Shown: positions 33,385-46,130, counted from the first letter of the stretch. The stretch: DNA of 64,000 nucleotides from Pseudorasbora parva (GCF_024679245.1 NC_090182.1:28281753-28345752), one strand, 5' to 3'. Notes: generated from the sequence alone by a model not told the origin. Made by a program: numbers and translations.

Positions 33385-34409
33385 TTAAAGCAGCACTAGG
33401 TAACTTTTCAACCTTCATAATATATTTTTTAAGACTCTTGTGATGATAAATCGACTTACAATAGGTTGAATGACACGTCTGCCATAGCCTGATGGGGTCT
33501 GTATCGTTTTTAATCGTACTTTTAAACTTCGGGTTTTGGGTAGTAACCCGAGAACAAAAAGAATTACAAAATTCGACTGCTGTACGGCATATACGTCACT
33601 TCCACCAACACCCACACTTCCTTAAATTCGGACGTGCGAGCCCAACTTTGTTCGTCGGATAATATAGTCATGTCCGAAGCAGCACAGACACATAAGAAAG
33701 AAAAGGTTTTGTTGGAGGAAAGCAATAAGAGGAAACGAAAAAGTGATGGGATTAAAGGCAGGACGAGGATCAAAATGTGACCAGCGTTTGCTCGTCGGCG
33801 TGAGCTGAAGGAGGCGCGCCCGACTGATGCTGTCATGCTTGTTACGGTGAGCTACCACTCAAACATTGAACTGAAGTATCATATAGATTCTGTAAAACGG
33901 TAACCAATAGACTACTATAATGACGCTGGCTTGTAAACGTGAGCGTCGTGATTATTTGGCGTTTGAAAAAAATAAAACCCATGAAATGATATTCATATAA
34001 CATGCTGAAACATATGCCACTGACTGTAACGTTACCTGGGATGAAGACATTTCACACGCGACGCCAGAAGAACTCGAACTCCTCCTGCAGTGTTCAGGGG
34101 GAACTGTTAGCGCTGCACCGACCCGCGGCGCCACTTTTATGAAGTTATTTGGCCCGCACCGCACCACTGTATATATTTTTACAACCCGCCGCGCACCCGC
34201 GACCATTAAATAGACATACAGGGTCCGCGGGTTATGAGACGACCCACGCATCACTAGTTCAGGGCTATCAGGGTTGTCATGTCAACAAATGCACGCACGA
34301 TGGCATCCCATGTTGTAGGATTACAGAGCTTACGACAGTAGTTGAGGACATTATTTTTTCCAAACTGTAGGGGGACCCCGAGAGCAAAAGTAGCCAAGTG
34401 CGGCTTTAA
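33385..34409 (+). mobile_element. TTAA-type element, copy 1 of an inverted pair
   Basis: It starts TTAAAGCAGCACTAGGTAACTTTT; the right terminus read on the minus strand is TTAAAGCCGCACTTGGCTACTTTT. Both edges have TTAA (33385-33388, 34406-34409). Inside, a plus-strand exon (about 33671-33846; MSEAAQTHKKEKVLLEESNK...) ends at a GTGAGC donor, and a minus-strand exon ends MSSSQ at a GTAACG donor (exon edge 34036). The first has a premature stop. It inserted at the TTAA of Tc1 relic 3. Copy 2 is at 51854-52872 in opposite orientation. Confidence 0.82.
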
Positions 34410-34840
34410 AGGGTTAGTTCACCCAAAAATGAAATTGATGTCATTAGTAACTCACCCTAATGTCGTTCCACACCCGTAAGACCTTCGTTCATCATCGGAA
34501 CACAGTTTAAAATATTTTATATTTTAGTCCCAGAGCATAATGCAGTCAATGCCCACTTCACTGTCCATGTCCAGAAAGCTAATAAAAACATCATCAAAGT
34601 AGTCCATGTGACATCAGTTGGTTGATTGGAGTCTATTGAAGCATCGAAAAGACATTTTGGTCCAAAAATATCAAAAACTTCGAACTCCTCCTTGTGCCTC
34701 CAAAAAGAATCAAACGGTTAATGAATAAGTGAATCGATCAAAGATTCGGGTCGCCAATGTCGCTGAAATCACGTGACATTGGCGACCCGAATCATTGGAC
34801 TACTTTGATGATGTTTTTATTAGATATAATAGCTTTTCTA
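34406..34840 (+). mobile_element. TTAA-end element ('GGGTTAGTTCACCC' family)
   Basis: It starts TTAAAGGGTTAGTTCACCC and shares the TTAA with the element before it. 'cctaatgtcgttccacacccgtaagacc' and 'aaaaacatcatcaaagtagtccat' recur at 50570-50740. Near 34740-34790 there is a local inverted repeat, 'gattcgggtcgccaatgtc'/'gacattggcgacccgaatc'. Confidence 0.78.
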
Positions 34841-35110
34841 AGAGTTCTTCACTGTGGGAACCAGACTTCTCACTGTATTTCTCCTCTAGCAACACCAGAA
34901 CATTTTGATTCACTAAAATAAGATTGTTAGATCCAAAATGATTGATAGACCAAAATGACTGACTGGATGACTGTTAGATCCAAAATAATTTATGTAATCT
35001 CATGAGACCAGAATACGGATTCCCAGAACTCTATATTTTGTGGGGCTTGGAAAAGACTAATTGATTTTAGTGTGCTTTGGCTACAGTTGGTAGTTCCAGT
35101 GTGTGAACAT
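34841..35110. other. Unassigned spacer
   Basis: No gene. It contains a short direct repeat, 'tgttagatccaaaatgatt'/'tgttagatccaaaataatt' (34926, 34972). Confidence 0.4.
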
Positions 35111-35403
35111 TGTCACGTTTTCTCAGCGTGGTACAGGCAGAAGGCAAGGAGAAGAAGATCTAGTCAAACAAACTTTATTAAAACAAAGAAAACCCAGACC
35201 AAACTCAGAACTGACATTAACGAGAACCAACCAGAGAAGACTGAAACACAGGCAGATATATACCGGGAGAAAACAAAGAGAACTAATTAGGCAACAGCTG
35301 AACACAATGACTAATCCAATCAGAAACCATGGTAACAAATAAATGAGCCAACTCAGGTAGGGTGAAAACAGAAAACCAAGTCCAAACACCATGAACTGTT
35401 ACA
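35111..35403 (-). mobile_element. Solo LTR, Gypsy/ERV-type, minus orientation
   Basis: The ends are TGTCACG...TGTTACA, so the TG/CA LTR termini are present. Flanks are AACAT and GACAT (4 of 5 bases identical), a probable target duplication. On the minus strand it has TATATATC upstream and AATAAAG (from 'actttattaaaa') downstream, a promoter and polyadenylation layout proper for an LTR. No internal region adjoins it, so it is likely a recombined solo LTR. Confidence 0.62.
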
Positions 35404-35501
35404 GACATAACCATACATCACTTCTGCAGGCTGCATCTTACTCTGTAAAATAAACACTCACTCTATTCATAGCTTTTGCTGGCTCTGAGACACTCGTTTG
35501 G

Positions 35502-35502
<1 letters not shown>

Positions 35503-35594
<92 letters not shown>
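35503..35594. repeat. (CT)n-(AT)n microsatellite
   Basis: About 37 CT units (35503-35577) run directly into about nine AT units. Confidence 0.95.
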
Positions 35595-35699
35595 GATATC
35601 TTTATATCTTTATATCTTTATTTAATGTAATAGATATAATATCTATTACATTATATCTCTAAAGAAGCCTAACACGTAAAGATTAATTGCTGAATTTAT

Positions 35700-35712
35700 G
35701 CTGCTGCTGCTG

Positions 35713-35773
<61 letters not shown>
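35700..35773. repeat. (CTG)5-(GT)n microsatellite
   Basis: Five CTG units are followed by about 29 GT units. The predicted Cys/Val peptide is an artefact. Confidence 0.95.
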
Positions 35774-36186
<413 letters not shown>

Positions 36187-36289
36187 ATTGTAGGGCAAAA
36201 AAACTATTTAGACAGCCACCAATTGTGCAAGTTCTCCCACTTAAAAAGACAAGAGAGGCCTGTAATTTTCATCATACTATAGGTACACT

Positions 36290-37165
36290 TCAACTATGAG
36301 AGACAGAATAAGAAAACAAGAATTCTGAAAACAAGAATTCTGTCAAAATGATCACAAGAATGGTGAGCCAAAATCTCAGAACCACACATGGGGACCTAGT
36401 GAATGACCTGCAGAGAGCTGGGACCAAAGTAACAAAGGCTACCTTCAGTAACACACTATGCCGCCAGGGACTCAAATCCTGCAGAGGCAGACGTGTCACC
36501 CTGCTTAAGCCAGTACATGTTCGGGCCCATCTGAAGTTTGCTAGAGAGCATTTGGATAATCCAGAAGAGGACTGGGAGAATGTCAGATGAAACAAAAATA
36601 TAACTTTGGTAAAACTCAACTTGTCGTGTTTGGAGGAGAAAGAATGCTGAGTTGCATCCAAAGAGCACCATATCTACTGTGTAGCATAGGGGTGGAAACA
36701 TCATGCTTTGGGGTTGTTTTAAGAGACCAGGACGACTGATCCATTTAAAGAAAAGAATAAATGGGGCCATGTATCGTGATAACGATAAACACGCCGTCCA
36801 GGCAACAAGTGCCATCCATGTGGATGTTACTTTGATGCGTACCACCTACCTAAGCATTGTTGCAGACCAAGTACACCCTTTCATGGAAACAGTATTCCCT
36901 GGTGGCTGTGGCCTCTTTCAGCAGGATAACGCGCCCTGCAACAAAACAAAAATGGTTCAGGAATGGTTTGAGGAACACGAGTTTGAGGTGTTGACTTGGC
37001 CTCCAAATTTCTCAGATATCAATTCAATCGAGCACCTGTGGGATGTGCTGAACAAACAAGTCCCACCTCGCAACTAACAGGACTCAAAGGATCTGCTGCT
37101 AACATATTGGTGGCAGATACCACAGCATACCAATTAAAGTGCTTGATCACAAAAACCTTCCCCGT
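36290..37165 (+). mobile_element. Chimeric Tc1/mariner relic 4
   Basis: The first half (about 36340-36780) has the sequence of one Tc1 lineage ('atgatcacaagaatggtgagc', 'ggggttgttttaagagaccagg...ggggccatgtatcgtga'). The second half (about 36800-37150) belongs to another ('gccatccatgtggatgttac', 'cagcaggataacgcgccctgc', 'ggactcaaaggatctgctgctaac'). The switch lies near 36782-36830. Terminal inverted repeats were not recovered. Confidence 0.75.
36348..37076 (+). pseudogene. Chimeric Tc1-like transposase pseudogene
   Basis: Part 1 (36348-36590; MITRMVSQNLRTTHGDLVNDLQ..., HTH, HVRAHLKFAREHLDNPEEDW) is frame-broken before a decayed first-Asp segment and MLWGCFKRPGRL (36703 onward). Part 2 (to 37076) has LSIVADQVHPFMETVF, LFQQDNAPCNKTKMVQEWFEEHEFEVLTWPPNFSDINSIEHLWDVL, with the second Asp and the final Glu of the DDE triad. 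The two parts come from different Tc1 families. Confidence 0.82.
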
Positions 37166-37251
37166 CCCTTTTTTTTAAACTAAATTACTTGCCCAAAGTG
37201 TCACAAAACAACTTCTATTCAAAGGTCGTTTTTTACCACCCTAGCAGAGAC

Positions 37252-37284
<33 letters not shown>

Positions 37285-39285
37285 GCGAGAGCGAGAGAGA
37301 GATGGCCAAAAGACTAGAGACAAACTTTCACAAATCACATTAGCTTCATTTACCCAACTGCATTTTGTCTTGTCTTATAAAATTTCCCATGTCATATTAG
37401 CTTAGTTATAACTCTGTTGCAGGAGTGAAACTCCAAATGCTTAATATCCAAGTGACCAACATTATGCTTTAATGTCTTCAAATTCCCATGTTTTTTAATG
37501 TCTTTACCTCTACAGCCGCTGGAAAAGAATCCGACAGGACTCGGGCAGAAATCATATTCATGGATGAGCTGTGTTAAATATTTATTAACATTACTGTAGT
37601 ATGAAGCAGGGTGGGTCTTAAAGCTGTTGGAGTGGAATGAAGCCGCTGGAGCGACTGCTAATGAGAGACAAGTGCGACACACGGCTCAAGAGCATTGGAA
37701 CTTTATTATGCCGCAGATGACCGCTTCCACTTTTTCCGGTCATGCATATGTGGGGTAACACAGCGCTGTTTTATCATATTAGATACATTTGAGTGCGTTG
37801 AAAGTTATAATGCTACTCTGTGCATTCATTTGAAGGCTACTATGAGACACTTGTTGCGGTAAGCTAGGCATGGTAAAACATGGAACTCATGAATTGTTTT
37901 ATTTATTTGAGCTATGTTGAGCTGTATATCATTGATTAGTTTTCTGCTGATGAATGTATCCAAACAGTTGCTCATCTGTTTAATAAAACACATGATATAT
38001 GAAAGTGTCTTTGGTGTTTCCATGGTTTGTACAAAATAAAACCGGAAATCAAGTGTAACACAGGTATGATGTCATTGACCGGTGATGCAAAAACAAAATA
38101 TATAACATTGTTCTAGTGATTTTTGAGTATTTTAATCAAAAAACCTTACATAGTGTGCCTTTAACTTCACTGGATTCAATATGGACCATCCAGAAGAACC
38201 CAACGAAGGCTTCAGTGCACTCCTAGCAAAATCATCAAGAACATTTTTGGACTCTAACGCATCTGGACTTGTTCAGCAACCTGGAGTAAATGCAAGCAAC
38301 TGTCTACAGCCTTTAGATTTCTTTTCTTTTTTTTTCTTTCTTTTTTTAGAGTTGTACCCCTTTTAAGCTGATTCTTTGATGTTTATCTTAGTCCGTGGTT
38401 TGCTGATTGTAATCTTGCTGTTCTTTTCTCTCTTCTCTCTCTCTTTCTTTATTTTCTTTATTCTGTATGTAATCTTTGCTTAGTTTCATTTTTGCTTAGT
38501 TTTGTTTAGTTGTATCTATATCTGTATTTATTGTCTCTGTGTTTGTCGCTCACAAATCAAGTCATTTTGATTTTGCTGCATGCTACCTGCTAGTACTGAT
38601 AAATCCTGAAGACCACAAGCAGCAGGTGCTAATTAATATTCAAATAAAACATATTCTCTCTATAAAGGGCATAACAACCAAGTGTTATTTATAGGGCTGG
38701 ACCAGAGAATGCTTCCATGTGACACAGGAGGCTTACATATTTTCAAATAAAGCAAGCCGGATAATCATTTGGAGAGAATGAGATGTCAGGAGTGACAAAC
38801 TGCTTCTTGAATTAATAGGGACTTTAAATATGCACCATTTAGTGCCATTCAAAAAATCTTTTTTGAACACAGAGGGGTGATAAAGAAAGGAAATTATTAA
38901 TATTCTGCCTTATAGGGCTTATTTATCAATGACAAAATGTCAAAATGACAAAATGCATACAGTATGTGTTCATATCCCTTTTCACAGTGAGCTCTGCACA
39001 TTCACTATGGATAGTTGACAAACCTTTTTAGATTATTAACGCTCTAAACTATTTTTTTTTACCTGTACGGTGAGCATGATTTCACTAAGTAATAGAATAC
39101 ACATTCCTAGATTCCATCTTTGTTGACCCTGGAGCAACATTCAACAATCAGATCTGAGACACAAGTTTAGGCTTACAAACTTCTCAGTGCTATTCACTTA
39201 TCATTTCCTTCTGTTTTTAGAGATAACTTATGAGTAGGGTTAGGTTTAGGGAGAGCAATGTTGTTCCAGGATCAACTGAATATGT
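37166..39285. other. Unassigned spacer with GA-rich tract
   Basis: No gene is supported. It holds a (GAGACA)/(GA)n tract at 37246-37303 and pyrimidine-rich stretches around 38325-38460. Frames at 37392-37682, 37826-38023 and 38181-38366 have no domain. Confidence 0.4.
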
Positions 39286-39600
39286 TGACCCAGGGGTCTG
39301 TTCTTCTTACCTCGCTTAAAGCATCTGAGATTATTTGACAGATCCCAGATCTTTTAATATCAATGATATTAAGAGAGATCTAACTGATCTCTGGCTAATT
39401 TGGTTCTTCAAACAAATTTGCGACTTGGATAAAAATATCTGTTGAAAGTTATCTGAGATCAGTGCGCGTTCTTGTGTTCCCTGAAGAGGGCAGATGTATC
39501 GATTCTCAAAAACACGATCAGCAATGCAGTGATTGGCTGGCGTCAAGACATCATAATGACATCATAAAATTAAAAAAGCCACCTGGCAAAAAAACTTGAC
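39286..39600. repeat. Fragment of a dispersed repeat
   Basis: 'ggtctgttcttcttacctcgc' and 'gatcagcaatgcagtgattggctggcgtc' look like one end of a fish DNA transposon I recall as common, and there is a local palindrome 'ttaatatcaatgatattaa'. No second end or target duplication was found. Confidence 0.35.
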
Positions 39601-40280
39601 AAAGAAAAAACACAAATTTCTTGACCTTTATAAGGAACCAGCCAGACGACTAACCCAACATAAAAGTTAGATAAATTACATGTGCACTGTTTTGATGAAC
39701 AGGATTCCCAATTATTTACGTATATTCACAATTTTGTAGTCTAGTATTTGTACACCCTTTACATTTTTATTTCAATGTTTTAATTCCATTTTTAATTTAA
39801 TTTGAAGCAGAATTGTTACGTGACAGCATTCATTAAAGTTTCTTAACAGTCAAGATCAAATGATCTGCATCTCTTTCCCTGCATCAAGACACTACCATAA
39901 TTTCCGTCATCACTCAAATTAATAATTAAAAGATTAAAGATAAATGTATAAAATAATCTTAAGATTAACAGCACAACATGTGTGTAAACCTCCAATTAAG
40001 TAATCATTCCATCACAAATAACTCTCTCAATCAAGTGACTTTGTCTATAGTATTATACGCACCTTCAACACAACATTATAACACTATATTCAAATAAACT
40101 TATATTATTATTATTTCAAATTTGTATTGCCTCTGGTTCAGTAAGGAATTCCTGTAATACAATAGCAATGGCTGGGACAGATTTTAAGTATCACCTCAAG
40201 ATGCAATCTAATCCTTTTTACATCCTTTTTTCAAGCTGCTCCCGAACAGGTTTATGGACCTGTTGCTATGTCATCAAGTC
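39601..40280. other. Unassigned spacer
   Basis: AT-rich, with no gene or bounded element. Confidence 0.4.
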
Positions 40281-41794
40281 CAGTGGCCTGTTGCACAAAG
40301 CTGGTTTCAAGTTCAAGATTAGTTTGAGCAAACTCTGTTTTTTTCCGGGCTCAAGAAGGTGGATTGGTTTTTATCAGTGTTCATCACCATGGTGACTTAC
40401 ACTACAAGGCTAACCTGCTCTGGAGCATAGACATTAAAAGAAATGAACAGAGCGATCCCATAGACGTCAACGGTGGAAAATGTGGTTGAGAGGCACTCAC
40501 TTCCTGATGGCTGAGCGTACTGCGCAGGTTCAGACTGAGCTTGACGGCGTTGATGTGACGTAAGCAACCTTTTTTTGACAGTTGTAGGTCTTCTAGTAGT
40601 TGTGGAAAGTAAAATCTGAATCACATTGTTTAAATATTTTCTCCCGTTGCTTTTGGCTCACTATCGGCTTCTCCCCAGTCTTCATTGACTTTATTGGACT
40701 TTATGTCTCCACGTCCCCCCGACTGCCTCATAGACAGTTAAAGATTGTTTCTGAGCGTCTCCTCCTGTCTATATGGTAATTTCTCAACTGTGCGACAGAG
40801 TCACGTTGGTAATGATGCAATCATTAGCCTATTTTTACAAAAACAGCTTCTACGGGGCAATAATGTAAGATAGAGTGTAAGATCGTGTTTCTTTAGAAAT
40901 AAACAATGAACAAATGGAGTCTTTAAACGCCTCAGATATAAAGTTATTCACTGTCAAAGTGACTCAAAAATGAATGGGAGTCAATGGGATGCTAACAGCA
41001 GGTGATGGCTTGGTTAGCAATGGCCCTATGGGTGGAACGCTTTCCGAGCACTAGATTACCCTCTTGCTCTGGAGCAGGTTTTATTCTGGGTTAGAGATCG
41101 CAAACCCAAACTGGACCAATCAGCTGCAAGTAAAGATGCAATAAAGCCACACACCTTATCTTTCTATCCAAATTTGCAGTTTATAGTGAAAAAACCGTTA
41201 GAGACAAACTTGCTCATCCTAAACTTGCTAATTATTTTTTTATATTTATATTATACAAATTATAATTACTTTTAATTAATATAAAGTCATATAATTATTA
41301 TATTAATTGACAATTAGACACATATGAATATAAATATAAAACATGCATTCATAATTCTTTTAAACAACGTGTATTCATTTGAGCTCTTTGCGAACCTATA
41401 ATTATTAGACATATTTCTGTGATTCACATCAATTTACATGCAATGATATCAGATATTTTTTAAGATGCTTCTCAAACTGTCGCCGCCGCAGCAGTGTTTA
41501 TTCCTGCTTTGTAAACGCATTTAATTTCAAGATAATTTTCAAAACGAACTCAATCTTCAGAAGAGAAGTGAATCAAACGGACACTGTGATGTCACACATG
41601 TGTCACACATTCAGGTGAACGCGCTTCAGAGTTAATCGCAAACTCTGGATTCAGTTGACAGAGAACGTTTTTACAGAGCTTTGAGAAACAGTTGAACTTG
41701 ATCTAAACCAGGTTGGATTTATCTGGATTTGTCAACTCTAAACCTACTCTGAAACTCTGAGTTTGTTCAGCTAGCTTCATGCAACAGGCCTCAG
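40281..41794. mobile_element. DNA element with GGCCTGTTGCA ends, interrupted
   Basis: The left end CAGTGGCCTGTTGCACAAAGCTGG and right end TAGCTTCATGCAACAGGCCTCAGG are inverted repeats around GGCCTGTTGCA.(A/G)AAGCT. Sub-terminal 'ggattggtttttatcag' and 'ctctgaaactctgag' are element body. A 637-bp insertion (40428-41064) splits it. No transposase is present. Confidence 0.72.
40428..41064. mobile_element. 637-bp insertion with 12-bp target duplication
   Basis: The exact 12-bp word TGCTCTGGAGCA flanks this stretch (40416-40427 and 41065-41076). The insert has no terminal inverted repeats (TAGACATTAAAAG ... ATTACCCTCT), no poly-A tail and no long open frame. The duplication length fits target-primed retrotransposition better than cut-and-paste, but the class is unresolved. 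Confidence 0.65.
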
Positions 41795-42045
41795 GATGAG
41801 CGTCGAAGAACCAAACAATCCGAGATCATGCCAAATCGTCAACAATCAAATCCAGCTGAGTAAGCGTCACGACGTACGAAGAACGGACCCTGCGTGGACA
41901 CTTTCAGGAAAAATGGTACAAAAGCAGCCACTGGGACGCTGTACCTGTTTTTCTGAGAGTGTACTATGCTGGACTAACTGGGACTTGCATATTATTTCCC
42001 TATCGTTGATTCAGTTTCTTATGTTGTTTTCCTCTTTTAAGTCAT

Positions 42046-42078
42046 TTTAGATTAAAGCGTCTGCTGAATGTAAATCAC
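42046..42078 (+). repeat. SINE/LINE 3' tail fragment
   Basis: 'tagattaaagcgtctgctgaatgtaaat' resembles the conserved 3' tail shared by fish SINEs and their partner LINEs. Only the tail is recognisable. Confidence 0.5.
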
Positions 42079-43734
42079 AGGTGTGAAATTTCAGTTCGAG
42101 TGGAATCTGATGCATGGCCTGTGTTGCACTGGCTGGTGCTCATGTTTACAGGAACAGAACATAGGCCTTTGCTCCAAGTCAAACGAGTTTGCACATTAAA
42201 TGTCATACTAGTTCAATAGATAAACATTAATTGGAGCTAAATGATATTCTCCAGTCTAGAATAATGAGCTTTTTATTTTTAATCATCCATCTGCCTCAGT
42301 TTTTAATTAACGGGCTGAGCTGAGAGAGCTGAGCTCATTCCCATTTAAAACTGTTCTCAACAGGGCTGATTTAGACTTTCTTTACTTTAGTTTGATCAAT
42401 CTACTGCCTCTAACGTTAAATACTGAAACAATAGGGCAAACTAAGCTAATATTATAATGAAAGTTTTGTATTACATCAGTGTAGGGTATATTTCTGCATC
42501 ATTTACGATACTATAGCATGGTTTGCATGTTAACAAAGTTGAAGAGATGGTATACAAAGCCTACACAAAAAACTGCATCCAAATGAGCAAACAGCACTTT
42601 CAACAAAGTGCACAAAATGGCACAAATAATAATATACTGCTTTTTGCACTGTTAAACTGCATGAAATTGCGATTAATTAGAATGATGTAACTCCTGATTG
42701 GAGTTGAAGTCTGAATAAAACAGGAAAAGAAGCGTTAAGCCTTCACAAGACATATCACATGCTGTTAGTGGCAATTTGACCAAAATAACATAAATTAGAA
42801 AAAAAGAAGAAGAAAAAATATTTTGGCATTGCTGGGGAAAAAAGCATGTAAAACAATGCGGTTACTGTGCCAAAAGTTATGCATAATGCAACCCTGACTG
42901 AACACATTATTCTTTCTGGGAGGAATATGTGAATACTCACTTTACGTTCTGTAGCTGCGCATTTGCATTTCATTAAACCTCGGTGTTAAACAAAACAGAT
43001 TACATAATGAATTTCCAATGCTTTGTTCTGGAAATGCAGCACCTCTGTTCATAAAGGGGATAATGAGAGCAGGTTTGAGAAGAGAAATTTTCGCTTGATT
43101 ATAATGTTTTTTGCACAACAAAGAATCTCACACCTGACCTGACATTGGGTTGTTTATTTACGCATTTATGTTATTTTTATTTAGAGGAAATAAAAGAATC
43201 AATCAATGAAATAAGTCAGCGTGGCCTACTAGTTTATTGGTCTATTGTTTGGTCTATTGTTGGTCTATGTTTATTGAACAATGCTCACCAGTGAATATAC
43301 TGTACATGTTGCATTATATTAGAATCAATGTAATTTACATCACCTTGATTCATTCTGAGCTGGAAATTAATGTAACAGAAATTACATTTTGGACATTATT
43401 GAAACAGAATGGCAGACTCTTTCCCTTGCTAAAGCTATTTGTTCTAGCTTTTTTTATTATAAAGTATTGTACACACAATAAAATAATATTCTGACGTTTG
43501 TCAAAATTTGATCAAATTACAGCACAGTTAAACTTCACATATTATATACTTTTCATTGACATTGATTTTTTTTTCTTTCTTAGTTAAATACACAAGGAAC
43601 AGGCTGAAATGTGTATACATCTTTTCACAGAATAAATGCTTTTAATGGTTTTATTTAATTCTTTGTTTTTAGAACAAAGAATTATTTTCGCTCATGCGTC
43701 GTGGTGCCTAGTTCACATTCGGGGGCCAGACGGA
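42079..43734. other. Unassigned spacer
   Basis: No gene is supported. AT-rich, with short open frames that have no domain. Confidence 0.4.
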
Positions 43735-44034
43735 ACACAAGAACTTGTCGCCATTTTTATAAATTTTTTGGGCAGAAAACTATTCTCGTCGCTTCATAAA
43801 ATGATTGTAGAATCACTGAAGTGAGATGGGCTTTGTAACGACGTCTTTAGTGCCTTTTATGGGTCTTGAGAGAGGAAATGACATTGGTGTCAATGGAACC
43901 TGTCTGAGCCATCGGATTTCAACACTAATATCTTCATTCCGAAGATGAACGGAGGTCTTACGGGTGTCGAACGATGTGAAAGTAAGTATTTAATCACAGA
44001 ATTTTCAGTTTTGGGTGAACTAACCTTTTAAAAA
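43735..44034 (-). mobile_element. TTAA-end element ('GTTAGTTCACC' family)
   Basis: It matches 29310-29553: 'cttcataaaatgattgtagaa', 'gtgccttttatgggtcttgagagaggaaatg', 'gaagatgaacggaggtcttacgggtg', ending 'gggtgaactaaccttttaa'. Confidence 0.78.
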
Positions 44035-45599
44035 CTAAAGAAATAAAGGATAAAGGAATTAAGACAAGTCTTCATACAAGTCATATAATACAAGAAAAAT
44101 TCACAGTAGTTCATTTTAATAACAAATCAACCCCTGGGACAAAAGCACTGAAAGTTCAAGAAACACCCAATTATGAACAAATCTCTCACGTGAAAAGAAA
44201 AAGGTTACCAGGTGCATCTTTTGTCATTTTAAGGTACTGTGGTTATGATTCAGTACTGGACTCATGAATGGATTTTAATTATGGGTTCATAAAGTGTCTG
44301 AATGATATTAAACACCACAAGCCGAGGAAGGTAAATGGACAGCCTCCCTCTTTCATCAATCATTGAACAGCACGTGTCATACGGTTGACCCCAAGAAATC
44401 CTTCTCTGCCGGGCAATAATGAGCCAAGCTGCCAATATATTCACCTAAGTAGGACAGAGACGGTCCATTACGAGATAACTCCTGTCTCCTGAACTCCCAT
44501 GATCCTTCACCCTCGCCTACACAAACTCCTCTATTCACAGACCTCACCGCAGCAACAAAATCTGTCACTGAGTTTTTGGATTACACTGTTTAGCTTTCAC
44601 CTTCATCCTACACAGTGATTCACTCAAAGGAGACAATGAGAGACAATGAAATCAATTTTTTTTTAAAATTTCAAACCAGCCTAACAAAGCAATTGTCATG
44701 TGCTTATATCTTACGGGATGAGTCATTGTGTGAACATATTGTCACACCCAGTTCGAACGTATGATAACTATTGACATGAAGACTTTTCCACCATTTCCAG
44801 TGTGAAACTACATGAAGCGTGTTTATGTGTGAGCTTGCGGGTTCAAAGGGAGTGCAGTGAATCATGGCTTAAAGCTTGCTATGTTCACCCATGCACACTG
44901 ATTGAGCCAGCTTACTGACCTCCCACTGTTATCTGGCCTCTGGGGCCTGCAACAAATAACAAGACGTTTTCTTCCAGAACAGTCCATATCAAAAACATAA
45001 TTTCTTTGTTTGATAAGCCTCTGTGCCCGACAGGTTTAGTTCCTTCTATCTTCACAAAGAAATAAAAGCAAAAGTTTTTAGAAGCCAATAGTGCACGGGG
45101 TACTCCTGCAGGTACATGTTAATAAACTTATTTTGTCACAAGGTGCCAATATTCAAGTTCATCTCGCTTTTAATGCCCTTAAAAGGCAACATAGAACAGT
45201 TAATGTAACAGTCCACCAAAAAATTATCATCATTTACTCACTCTCACATAGTTCCAAACCTGCATGATTTTCTTCCTTTGTTGAATCACAAAAGATCTCT
45301 GCACTATATATATATAAAAAGAAATGCTGTCACAACCTCATCATCCACAAATAGAAACTGGCACATAATTACACCAATTACAAAATAATGGATGGAAAGA
45401 CTGGATTGTGACAATTTCACTGGAACTTGGCCTTCATTACATCTGTTTTATTTTTTCATATTCGTCATAAATGATCATTTATTAATATATTCCGCTAATC
45501 ATTTTCCCGTGATGATAAAAAAGCACCTAATTGACACGACTTGCTGTCAGTTTTCTTTTAATGCAAACCCTAATAGAGGCTTACTGAGAGCTTACTGAA
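44035..45599. other. Unassigned spacer
   Basis: No gene or clear element. Part of 45225-45300 ('catcatttactcactctcacatagttccaaacctgcatga') resembles a TTAA/GTTCACC-type repeat in decayed form. Confidence 0.35.
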
Positions 45600-45735
45600 A
45601 TGTAATTTTCAGTCAGAACTTCACACAGCAGGATTTTGACAGGTCCAGACATTTAGCATGTCAGATATCTGTGTCTTTCATAATTCACACTGCGTGATTG
45701 TCACTCATGTGAACGAGTACCAATTAAACCAGGCA
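45600..45735 (+). repeat. Fragment of the 48.2-48.9 kb element
   Basis: 'tgtaattttcagtcagaac...cagcaggattttgacaggtccagacatttagcatg' is a direct repeat of 48748-48815. Both continue into 'tatctg...tctttca'. It is truncated on both sides. Confidence 0.7.
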
Positions 45736-46130
45736 TATATAGAGATAAAAACCTTTAAGAGTCTACCCAGCTAACAAAATATGGTCTATAGCATTTTGCC
45801 AATATTCCCATTAAGTAATTAAAGTGTTATTTTACGAATGTTCTCTGAACATAATTTGGTTATGCAATTGTTAAAGGAACATTCTATTTTATAATTGAGC
45901 AAACATTATGGGAACATTACTTTTGAAGGTTCTTTGAACATTCTGAAACTACTAACCATTAGACAAATTCAACTTTTTTTACCTTATAAAGATAAGCATT
46001 TGCTTTCTGTAAAAAAGTCTGAAAAAATAGCCTCGGGTAATACTAATCCCGTTCCAACAGACCCGCTGTAAAAATGTACGGTAAAATTCCATCATTTCCT
46101 GTTTAAAAGTTAAAAAAGCGCATTTTGATA
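45736..46130. other. Unassigned spacer
   Basis: No gene. It contains 'gggaacatt'/'ggaacattac' words reminiscent of a decayed repeat (45870-45920). Confidence 0.35.

Larger units (their letters stand above)
32345..33387 (+). mobile_element. Tc1/mariner relic 3, with nested MITE
   Basis: The left end 'ccaaaagtattgggacacccc' is followed by 'aattcaggtgttccaatcacttccatggcc'. After the nested element (32422-32920) it continues with 'cttgcagactgcttctaaagacatttgtgaaagaatggg' and decayed transposase sequence up to 'agtgaaaggaactcttaa'. The pattern is that of a widespread cyprinid Tc1-like family. The 3' part is cut off where the TTAA element at 33385 begins. Confidence 0.75.

Noticed and set aside
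34738..34792. Perfect local inverted repeat 'gattcgggtcgccaatgtc' as an operator or terminator
   Set aside because: It lies inside a dispersed TTAA-type element, so it is a feature of the repeat, not evidence of local regulation.
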